From Dasypus novemcinctus (taxonomy: Eukaryota; Chordata; Mammalia; Cingulata; Dasypodidae): a stretch of DNA of 64,000 nucleotides. Location of the stretch: assembly GCF_030445035.2 (NCBI RefSeq), contig NC_080677.1:32091329-32155328 (forward strand). Direction: 5' to 3'. Shown here in pieces: positions 54,691 through 64,000 of this stretch (positions within the stretch are counted from its first letter, which is position 1; each line of letters begins with the position of its first letter). Below the pieces are notes generated by a model that made no database searches, had not been told where the DNA came from, and saw only the letters and a program-made list of their open reading frames with translations. Both the position numbers and the translations under genes were made by a program.

Positions 54691-57240
54691 AGTGAAATCT
54701 CTCTTTTTCCATTTGTAACACCAATAGTGCAGTTCATACCTATGGAGAATCTGGGGTGATCCGGAAATTCCATGTTTCTTGTCATAGATTTAACGAGGCA
54801 ACCAACAGGCAAAAAGTGGTAAAACCACATTTGTTGCCAAAAAGTCCTGAGTTCTTTTTATTTACCATCCCTGTATCATTAAGAAATAGTAGTGGTTGGG
54901 GGTGGGGAGCATTCTCTCGCTGATTGAATCACCTCCTTTTGTATTTATTTAATCCTAGTTTTTACTGGAAGAAAATATCTGGTGGGAGGGGAGGGTTGTT
55001 GGTGAGGACCTACTGTCCTGCCTTGTCACAAGAAATTGGTGAGTTTCTCTTTCTTTGAGATGGCCTTTGGAAGCCTGTATCAAATTAGGATAATCAGGCT
55101 AATAGTTAAGACTATCCAGGTGGCTGCAGAAAATCCATGAATGGAGAGTGTGTCCATCCTTATGTGTAGTAAAAATATGCTTTTTATTTGCAGAGATATA
55201 CCAAAGCTAAAGGGTCCATGTACCATTCAGCTCTTTCCTTGATGTTGATAGCACCGGGCAGGTTTGAGCTGTTAAGGATGGGCCCTGAAGTCTAATTGTG
55301 CATCTGATAATTTACCAATGAAAGTACAGCCAGATATATTTTTTTAAACCTAAGGTATCCTGTATAATAGGGGTTTTATATGTATCTAAGAATCACTATA
55401 TATTTTAGAGTATTTCTGGCTACTCTACAAATGCATAAATCAGATTAAAGAATAGTCAGTCAGACTTGAATTAAATATATATTCCCACAATGGTGATTAT
55501 CTCTTTTTTTCTTGGCTTGACATTATTATAGCAAGCTAAAATAATAAGAGATAAGTAGCTATTATAAATGAGCCATTAAGAGCAACAGTAAGCCAAAGTT
55601 ATCATTGATTTCTCCCTGTCTCTTTATAAAAACTAATGTAGCAAATTGCTATGGAGTTACCTACTTTAATAATAAATCTGTTGTGTCAGGGCAGTGACCT
55701 GATGTTTTCTTTTACATATAATTTATAGCCTACTGATTTAATCTTTTAAATATCTTACCATATTGATATAGGATAAAAACATCTCTTAACTGAAAGACAA
55801 AGGAAGCTTGGGATGAATCCACATGGCTGAATATTTTTATTAAAGATTTCCACTTCAGAAGCGAAGAAATGGATTCTTTGCTCAGAACATCTAGAGGGAG
55901 CCAGTTCAGCTAACTCTTTGACTTTAGCCCCTTTAAGACTCATTTTGTACTTTTTACCTCCAAGAAAAAAAGATTTCCACTTGATCAATAGCCAAATAAA
56001 TATGAGTTTATTTTCAACGACAGTTTCGAGCTTAAAAGACCAAAAAAGGAGATAACTTTGATTCATCAGCTATTTGGGTAATTATTTTATAGATGTATTT
56101 AGAAATTTAGAGTTTTACATGGGCAGGGGAGGGAGGCTTATGGAGACATTTTATGAAGACACTAGCTGCTGCTTTTAGTGAGTCAAAAAGTAGAATATGG
56201 TAAATGAACTCAAGAAGCAGAGACAGTTTAATATGACTACTTAAAATATTGATGCTATTCTGCTAAAGCTCTTTCTTCCCTCAACTTGTGAAAGAGAAAG
56301 CTGGCACTTTATGCTTTGTCAGCCAAGATCTGGCACCTTTCCATTTGGCTACCCAAACCAGGATGTGAGGCGCCACACCACCAGCCCCTCACTTGAATAG
56401 AGCTGCTGGCTTCCTCCTACTGCCAGTTTCAAATTGCTGGCGACAATCATTATCATAGCCTGTCTTGTACTTCCTGTCCATGTGCACAAATCTTGAAATC
56501 AGTCTTCAGCTCTTGAGAGCTTTTTTTCACCTGTATCAGTCAAAGTGTAATGAATCCATTCTACTATCTCTGAGAAAAAGTTGAGAAATAGCAAATATAA
56601 AAGAAATTACACACAGGATTAAATTGGGAGAGGGCTTTTGTCTATTTTTATCCACTTGCCTACTTATTTATATTTATTTATTTTGTTTTAGATGTCACAA
56701 CTTTTATCCAGGTAAGCTAAAAAAAGTGACCACACATCACTGTCGTGTCACAAGTATAACTCAATTTGGAAGGAGGTAATTTGAGGATGGCTGTCCTATT
56801 AACATGCTTTATTTTTTCTTCACTTATTACAGATAGCCATAGGGAAAATGGAAGAACACCTTAACATTCACCCCTCAAAGAGAAGGCAGTGATTTTTTAT
56901 GGTACTTGTAACTTATGCCATCAATTTTATCTCTGATAGGTCCATGTCAAAATCTGAGTAATTAAATGGAATGACAATCCTGTTAAATGTGTTCATGCTA
57001 TTGCATTGGCAATAAAGCATGTGCAAATTTACAATTAAGGCTTGTCTTTCTCCTCAGCTATAGAGAATTGTGACAAACATTAAGTTGTGCAGGCATGGGG
57101 ATCCAAAGGGGGTATTCATCAAAATAAAAACTCCAGGTGGGTATTCTCTGGATTATAATGTCTCCTTATGCTATTACTCTTTTTCACTGCATATTTTTGA
57201 CTGAATAATATTACCTTTGCGCTGAGAAAAAGCAGGATCA
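54691..57240. other. Single-copy noncoding flank DNA
   Basis: No gene or clear repeat. Around 56.6-57.0 kb there is a possible 20-nt exon between splice-like signals (see findings) and AT-rich DNA that may be conserved. Confidence 0.4.
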
Positions 57241-57282
57241 GCTATTTTCAACCTTCTCTATTGCATCCTCCCTTTTTAAATT

Positions 57283-58290
57283 TGCAAGGCTGCGGCGGCT
57301 TGCTCGGTCGGTAGAGGTGGGGTCTGGCTGCGGACGAGGGGTCGGTCCAGCTCTGGACGAGGGGTCGGTCCCGCTCGGGACGAAGGGTCGGTCCCACTTG
57401 GGACGAGGGGTCGGTCCGGCAGCAGACGAGGGATCGGTCTCACAAGGGGTTGCGCGGTTCGGCTGACGGGGTCGCCCGGCAAAGCCGGCGACGAAGGGGT
57501 CGCCTGGAGAAGCAGGCGACGAAGGGGTCGCCCGGAGAAGCCGGCGACGAAGGGGTCGCCCGGAGAAGCAGGCGACGAACTGGGGACAAGGGAGGCCAGG
57601 CCCTTGTCGGGGGCTCTCAGGACTGGAGGGCGCACGGCAGAAGAACCACCGCGGAGACAAGGTAAACACGCAAGTCCACTTTACTGAGGGAGAGGCAACA
57701 GTTTTATAGGGGCTGGGGAAGGCTGATTGGTCGAAGCCACACCCTGTTCTGATTGGTTGCCGGTGAAAGGTCAGTGGGCGGTACTGGACGGGGGAGGGGT
57801 GGTGGTTAGGGATTGGCTGTCGCTGTTGCTGGGGGAAGGGGCAGGGTTTAGGGATTGGTGGCTGCTGTTGCTGGGGTGGAGGGCAGACTTGAGTTTCCCG
57901 CCCACGCCTGGCTATTGCTGCTGTCGGGGGAAGGGAAAAGGGCGGGCTGGATTTTTCCGCCCACACCTGGCTGTTGCTGCTGTCGGGGGAGGGGAAAAGG
58001 GCAGACTGGAATTTTCTGCCCTGCGCCTGCGCAGGGAGAAGGAAGAAGAAGGGTGCCGCCCCACAAGGCATCGGGTGGCGCCATCTGGGAGGAGGGGCGG
58101 CCGCGGAAGCATGGCTGCCGAGAAGGGGAGACCCGAGGGCACTCTGCGCCCATGCCGAGCTTCCTTCAGGGGTGGCGGTGAGTCCGACCAGCCACCCTAT
58201 TATGGGGGCAGTGGAATTAGGCCTACCGCAGCCGCTCCCCTGCCAGGCCAGCAAACCACATTTCAGCCCGAGGGGTGACCGCACAAGGCA
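57283..58290 (-). mobile_element. GC-rich ERV LTR
   Basis: On the minus strand: four CCAAT boxes (ATTGG on + at 57726, 57752, 57812, 57854), a TATAAAA box (TTTTATA at 57712-57718), an AGTAAA signal about 30 bp on, then a CT-rich R/U5 region. The U5 side has two tandem arrays: GTCGCCCGGAGAAG-type units of about 33 bp (57460-57580) and GAGGGGTCGGTCC units of about 30 bp (57315-57445). Ends TG..CA are approximate, and I found no target duplication. The 354-residue minus frame across it is GC-driven. Confidence 0.65.
57315..57580. repeat. Two short tandem arrays in the ERV LTR
   Basis: Five units with GACGAGGGGTCGGTCC (57315-57445), then four units with GGCGACGAAGGGGTCGCC (57460-57580). Confidence 0.8.
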
Positions 58291-59393
58291 GCATAGAATC
58301 ATAACTGTTTATTTAGATAAAAGTGTATTTGTTCCAGTTCTTAGCTTTCAAAGCTAAGACTCCTACTAATATAGTACACTGAGCTCTTAATACAGTCATT
58401 CTGGTGCTACAGAACACACTATTAATATGCATAAGGATGGAGTGGTTAATTTCCTAACCTATCACTAGGAATCATCAATATAATAGAGATAAAGGCACCT
58501 TGAAACCTAGCCCAAGCAGTGAATTGACAGCCATCTTTGACCACCATGACCTAAGAATGACCCTGAGCTCTGCTGGTTGTGGGAGTTAGATCTGTTACAG
58601 AGGGCCGGAATCAGATATCTAACAGACCGGGAGACGCCCACTGTGTAGCAACTGCAGAATCACTTCAAGGTCTGATATATACATAGGTGACAGTGAAGCA
58701 AACTCCATGCCCTTTTGTATGTTTTGAAATAAACACAATTGTGAGTGTTTAATGTTTATTTTAGCTGCCTCCTCTTTTGTAAACTTAACATCCATCAAAA
58801 TAAATAAGATTTTCAAGTATTATTAAAGATAATATTTAAAGTATTATAAAGATAATACTTTTGTAAAGTTCACATCCATCAAAATAAGATTTTTAAGTAT
58901 TATTAAAGATATTCTAATTTGACCATGTATGTACTGTATATACAGTTTTTGTGTGTACATACCCATCAAGACTTAATTGTATGCCATTGAAATGATGTAT
59001 TCTAAAGTGTTAAATTTACAGGTGGTATTTCATGATAAAATTTGACCCTTTGTTTTAAGTTGCTTTCTACTCCTAAGTCTTATACATTATCCCTTTCTTG
59101 CTGAAATCTTTATAATTGGGTCTATAATGACAGTTTAGGGAAGCACACGTTCTGTTGCAAAGTATGGATTTGAGCTTGATTGCCAGGTTACATTGTTGCA
59201 GAAATGCTATGTGAAGCAGTTATTTTATTCATGTAGAGTTATTAATAAGAGGTAGCCATTTGGAAGAACTAAGCAGTAGGAATGCAAAGCTACCTCATTA
59301 ACTTTCAGTGATCAGAGTGGAGAGTTGGGGGTTATTTTCTCTTTTCTAACACTTCTTTTCCTAGTATTCTCAGGAATGTAAAAGTATATGCAG
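58291..59393. other. Noncoding flank DNA
   Basis: AT-rich. A segment CATCCATCAAAATAA...TTTTCAAGTATTATTAAAGATA is tandemly duplicated at about 58788-58840 and 58869-58912. No gene seen. Confidence 0.45.
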
Positions 59394-59836
59394 TGTGATG
59401 GTTAGACTATTGTGTCAACTTGGCCAGGTAATTGTGCCCAATTGTTTGGTCAAGTAAGCACTGGGCATTTATGGACTTTGGTCACCATTGACTTTACTGC
59501 AATGGTAAATCATAGATAGCTGATTACAATTACATCAATCAGGGAGATCGCCATCAGCAATGAGTGATGCTTAACCCAGTCAGTTGAATGCCTTAAAAGG
59601 GGAGGTGATTCTAGCATTGAGAGAGAATTTCCCAGCTAGTCTTTGGACAGCCATTGTCTCCCAGAACTCATCAAGAATCTTCATTGGACTTTTCATTGGA
59701 GCCCCTGGTTGCAGCCTGCCTGGGGAACCTGGACTTGTGCATCCCCATGGCTGCGTGAGAGACTCTTATAAAATTGCATACTATTAAGAAAGATCTCTTG
59801 TTGATTCTGTTTCCTTAGAGAACCCTGACTAATACA
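59394..59836 (+). mobile_element. MLT2-like ERVL solo LTR, duplication TGCAG
   Basis: TGTGATGGTTAGACTATTGT at the start and GAACCCTGACTAATACA at the end are the MLT2-type termini. TGCAG lies at 59389-59393 and 59837-59841. Confidence 0.88.
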
Positions 59837-59841
59837 TGCAG

Positions 59842-60428
59842 TAACTTAAAAAAAAGATACAATTCAAATTATTGATATGATTAACATATGCATATATGCC
59901 TAAAATGTTTACATATCAACCAGTGAAAATGTAAGTAGAATTATTTCTCTGTGATCTCCAATAAATGTAAAATGCACTTTAAAATTATTCACAAATAATA
60001 AATAAACGTGATAGTCCTCTGGTCCCCAGGTCTCTCTGACTTTCAGGCTTTCAAAGGCCACTATTGCTTGCAGGTAGTTTTAGCATCTGGAAGTTGACGG
60101 ACTTGCTTTGGAAGTTCTGTAGGTAATGCCCTGGGAATTGGACTCCCAAGCTTTTTGGGAGTCTGTGTCCCCAAGGCAGAGCTAATCACAGTACAGATCT
60201 GGAGCTCCTACCTGGCTCCATTTAAAAAATCCCAAAAATCAGTGTTTTAAACTTGCAGTGCTGAAGAATGGTAGAGGTTTTGAGTCAAATCCTCACAAAT
60301 ACCAAATTTTAGCTGAATCTTTTCTCCTGCAGGCTCCACCACGATACCAAATTCAACTGCTTTATTTGCTGTCAAGCCAGTGCTTTTCCCAGGAAAGCAT
60401 TTCATGATTATTATTCTTTCTTGTGCTT
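59842..60428. other. Noncoding flank DNA
   Basis: No gene or recognised repeat. Confidence 0.4.
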
Positions 60429-60593
60429 TAAAAAAAAAAGCTTTTTATTTGGAAATATGTTCAGACTTACAGGACAGTCAAAAAATAATACAAACCCCAT
60501 GCAGAGAATTCCAACATACCCCTATCCCCCCAGATCCACCAATTTTAACTTTCTGCCACATTTTCCATATCATTCTATCTATCTATCTATCTG

Positions 60594-60656
<63 letters not shown>

Positions 60657-61935
60657 CTTATGAACACTTAAATGTAGGTTGTATACATTTTGCTCCTTGA
60701 ACAGTTAATACTATCATGTGCATTTCCTAAGAACAAGGATATTCCCTTATATATTCCTTAAGTATGGTTATTAAGTTCAAACAATTTAACATTGATATAA
60801 AGCTTACAGTTTATATTCCATTTTTTTCATATGTCCTAGTATTGTGCCTTTAAACCTTTTCTCCTCCCTTGCTAGAGCCCATCCAGGATTATGTATTGCA
60901 TTTAACTGTCATTATCTCTTTAGTTATCCTCCCTCCCTCCCTCTCTCCTTCCCTTCCCTCTCTTTCTATCTTTCTCCCTCTTTTGTGGGAAACTATATAA
61001 ACATTCCTCATATTGTTTGATATTTTCTTTGTCGTTACAATGGGGCTTAAATTTCACATCCTAAATATAACAATCTCATTTGCTTTGATACCTAGTTAAC
61101 TTCAATAGTATGCACAAATTATGTTCCTATACTCCTCTATCCCCTCACCTTTATGTAGTTTTTGTTACAAATTACATATTTATATCTCAAAAATGGAATT
61201 TATCGTTCCATTTTATTCATTTGCCTATTAGATCCTGTGGGAAGTGAAAAGTGGAGTTACAAACTAAAAATACAATAGAAGTGGCATTTCTATTTTCCTG
61301 TGTCATTACCTTTACAGGAGATATTTATGTTTTCATGTGGCTTTGATCTATTATCTATTGTACTTTCCTTTCAGCCTGTAGAACTCCCTTAGCATCTCTT
61401 GTAGAGCCAGTCTGGTACAGAAGAATGCCCTCTGCCTTATTTACCTGGAAAAATCTTTTTAAAAGACAATTTTGCCAGATACAGAAATCTTGGTTGGCAT
61501 TTTTTTGTTGTCAGCATTTTTAACATGTCTTCCCACTACCTTCTTGCCTCCATAGGTTCTGCTGAGAAATTGGTATTTAATCTTATTGGGGCTCCTCTGT
61601 AGGTGACATGTTGCTTCTCTCTTGCTGCTTTCAGAACTCTCTCTTTATCTTTGGCATTTGACAGTTTGATTACAGTGTGTTGTGGTCTGGGTCTATTTGG
61701 GTTTATCTTCTGTTTGGAGTTTGTTGGGCGTCTTGGATGTGCATATTCATGCCATTCATTAAATTTGGGAAGTTTTCAGCTATTATTTCCTTGAATATTC
61801 TCTGCTCACTCCTCTCTTCTCTGGGATTCCCACAATGCATATATCGATTGGTGTGCTTAATGTGTCCCAAAAATGTGCCCGTGTTACACCTATTTTCCCT
61901 TTCCCTCTCCTCAGAACCTCTGGTAGCCAATGCTT
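60429..61935 (-). mobile_element. HAL1/L1-type ORF1 element relic
   Basis: On the minus strand an ORF1 C-terminal half (about 61930-61330; AENFPNLMNGMNMHIQDAQQ at 61703-61780) is followed by a 3' UTR and an A-run at 60429. No ORF2 similarity intervenes. ORF1 followed directly by the 3' end is the hallmark of half-L1 (HAL1) elements. A (TCTA)n array lies inside. Confidence 0.65.
60575..60657. repeat. (ATCT)n tetranucleotide microsatellite
   Basis: About 20 units with one CTGT interruption near 60591; probably length-polymorphic. Confidence 0.95.
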
Positions 61936-63050
61936 TTATATCAATGATAAAAATTCTTCCATTGCTAGAATAATAATTCTATAATAGAGTAATAATAAAT
62001 CTACTTTAGTCCATTGTTCATTCCCCAATCTTGAGGATTTGGGAATGGTGATACCCACTCTCTAATTGAGAGGGGGCTTAGATCCCATGTTGTAGATGAA
62101 TGGAACAATCTTGCTTGCAGTTGCAAATACTCTGTTCCTTGGGATGATATTTGTCCATCATCATCTCCTTGTTAGTTGTCTTGTGTGAGTCCAGTGAACT
62201 GGAGAGTAGGGGTTACAACTCTGCTGAGATTCAGGGTTCAAATGGCACATGAACAGATTGAAGATTTGTCTCTGGGACATGTATTTAACAAGTATAGTGC
62301 TAATTATAGGTTAAGGAAACTGTAAAGCAGGGCAGACAAGTTCAGGAATTCAGCACCCTGTCATTGGACCTTACTTTGGAATATATGCTCCCTAGTGTAA
62401 CGGAGTTAGACTCATTTATAGATCCTATTGCTTTTTTTTTTTTTAAGATTTATTTAATTTATTTATTTCCCCTTTCCCCCGTTGTCTGCTCTCTGTGTCC
62501 ATTTGCTGTGTGTTCTTCTGTGGCCGCTTGCATTCTTGTCATGTGGCACTGGGAAATGGTGTCGCTTTTTGTTGTTGTTGTTGTTGTTGTGTCATCTGCT
62601 GTATCAGCTCTCCACGTGTGTGGCACCACTCCTGGGTGGGCTGCACTTTTTTTGTGCGGAGCGGCTCTCCTTGCAGGGCGTACTCCTTGTGCATGGGGCA
62701 CTCCCACTTGGGGAACACCCCTTTGTGGCATGGCACTCCTTGTGTGCAGCAGCAGTGCCCGAGGGCCAGCTCACGACATGGGTCAGGAGGCCCTGGGTAT
62801 CGAACCCTGGACCCTTCATATGGTAGGTAGACACAATCAGTTGAGCCACAACTGCTTCCCCTATTGCTTCTAAGAAGCCTATTTCTTGATTTAGTGTTTG
62901 CCTTGATACTGCTGTCCTTTAACTATTTTCTGGAGCCCTGAAAAAGATGTTTTGACCAGTTCCTGCTGGTTGTTCAAAGTTTCTGTAGGGAGATGGAATC
63001 CTGAAGAGTCTTACCCCACTATCTTGATCATCCAGGAGGGATCTTGCTGG
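61936..63050 (-). mobile_element. Relic related to the 45.3-kb retroposon and L1-type 5' region
   Basis: Apart from the SINE at 62434, about 61940-62350 in reverse aligns by eye with 46.2-46.55 kb (shared GGATCTAAGCCCCCTCT-like text). The right end at about 63037 reads, in reverse, GATCAAGATAGTGGGGTAAG, like an L1-type 5' start. The order of events is unresolved. Confidence 0.4.
62434..62859 (-). mobile_element. DAS-type SINE with 10-bp target-site duplication
   Basis: A reverse copy. CCTATTGCTT lies at 62424-62433 and 62860-62869. Confidence 0.92.
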
Positions 63051-63051
63051 G

Positions 63052-63145
63052 CTTTTTTTTTTTTTTTTTTAGTGAAACAGCCTTTTATTCTTGTTCTTTT
63101 GTTCTAGTACTAAAAGGGGAGGCTAAAGTCAACCAAAAAAAAAAA
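63052..63145 (-). other. Poly(T)-headed segment, possible processed transcript end
   Basis: A T20 run followed by AGTGAAACAGCCTTTTATTC (TTTATT on + is AATAAA on minus). This looks like a reverse poly(A) 3' end; source gene not recognised. Confidence 0.3.
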
Positions 63146-63239
63146 AAACAAAAACCGAAAACAACAGCTTGATTAAAGTAAATTTGATAGAGGGTCAGGC
63201 TAATAGGATATCTGTTGCTTTGGTTTTCTAGCATTCTTT

Positions 63240-64000
63240 TCCTCCTTTTTAAAATATTTTTTTAAACTTATTTATTTTTATTTATTGAAGTATATCACTC
63301 ATACATGAACATACATACACAATAAGTTTATAGCAATAGTTGTGAACTTACAAAACAATCATTCATAACATCATACAGGACTCTCATACCTTACCCTACC
63401 ACCAATACCTTGCATTGTTGTTGAATATTTTTAACTAATGATTAAAGAGCATCCTCAAAATATACTACTAACCAAAGTATTTTCCCCCAACCCACCCTAT
63501 TATTATTATTTTTATATCATTTATACATGAACATACATAAACAATAAATATATAGTAAAAGTTGTGGACTTACAAACCAAACTTGCATAACGTCATAGAG
63601 GAGTCCCATACATCAACCCTCTACCAACACCTTGCATTGTCATGAGACATTGGTTACAAATTATGAAAGAGTATTGTCAAAATCATACTACTATAGTCCT
63701 TATCTTATGTTTGGTGTATTTCCCCCCCAACCCACCCTATTATTATTTTTTAGGTATGCTTTTATGACGGATGTTGTAAACTTACAAAACAATCATGCAC
63801 ATGTGCAGAATTCCCAAACAACACCCCTCTATCAACATATCACACTGTGGAGAACATTTGTTACAGATTGTGAGATAATATTATCTGATGATCATCAGGT
63901 GCATGTAGTACATTTGGCATATATTATCCATATTCCCCCATTATCAACAAAGTACATCTTTGGCATAGATGCAAGAATATTACATTATTACAGTTAATGC
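63240..64000 (-). mobile_element. Xenarthran L1 3' UTR with tandem units
   Basis: The same 3' UTR as at 42.9 kb: three degenerate units of about 230 bp (starting near 63295, 63525 and 63765), each with ACATAAACAATAA-like and TTGTGAACTTACAAAACAA-like text. It runs off the window end. Confidence 0.75.

Noticed and set aside
57238-58302. 354-residue minus-strand open frame
   Set aside because: It spans the GC-rich LTR from U3 into its tandem arrays, is Pro/Arg/Ser biased and has no domain; stops are rare because of base composition.

Overview
The window is mammalian genomic DNA from the anterior (3') end of the HOXA cluster, with HOXA3, HOXA2 and HOXA1 in that order on the + strand, followed by the gene-poor flank downstream of HOXA1. 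The three genes were recognised from their hexapeptide motifs, homeodomains and near full-length match to the known mammalian proteins. The interspersed repeats point to a xenarthran, most likely an armadillo (Dasypus). About fifteen tRNA-derived SINEs have the head found in armadillo DAS SINEs (a tRNA-like 'gggaagcggatgtggctcaa' start, an A box, a GGTTCGAACCC-type B box and an A-rich tail), and there are LTRs and L1 3' ends of a type I do not know from other placental orders. The species call is inference. Layout: 1-8.8 kb is the upstream region of HOXA3, with a TATA-bearing block near 3.0 kb, a large CpG island at 5.2-5.84 kb that ends in a consensus splice donor, and the proximal HOXA3 promoter or 5' UTR. 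HOXA3 coding exons lie at 8816-9341 and 10665-11464. The HOXA3-HOXA2 intergenic region (12.1-16.5 kb) holds a CpG-rich block, a Krox20-type site and a purine/pyrimidine tract. HOXA2 coding exons lie at 16806-17187 and 17833-18572, and its intron contains a compact Meis plus Pbx/Hox site cluster. The 19.0-23.0 kb interval between HOXA2 and HOXA1 is where the antisense lncRNA HOTAIRM1 is expected; a minus-strand poly(A) signal and CpG-rich DNA fit this. HOXA1 coding exons lie at 23247-23904 and 24355-24710. Downstream is the classic HOXA1 3' retinoic acid response element, a DR5 at 27945-27961. An unexplained CpG island follows at about 30.4-31.0 kb. The three genes encode sequence-specific homeodomain transcription factors that pattern hindbrain, neural crest and pharyngeal arches and act with PBX/MEIS partners through their hexapeptides. 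Retinoic acid opens the cluster from the HOXA1 side, which fits the DR5 and two DR1 elements seen here. From 1 to about 31.7 kb I recognise essentially no interspersed repeats, as is typical of HOX clusters. Beyond that point the DNA is dense in nested retroelements: SINEs with clear target-site duplications, three solo LTRs of one family with 5-bp duplications, an MLT2-like LTR, a GC-rich ERV LTR, L2 and MIR relics, ancient L1 3' UTR, HAL1/L1 ORF1 relics, and an L1 that splits an RPS24 processed pseudogene. I see no convincing protein-coding gene in 25.9-64 kb. The most unusual observation is a shared promoter module in front of all three HOX genes: ATTGG, 10-11 bp, then CACGTG or CATGTG.
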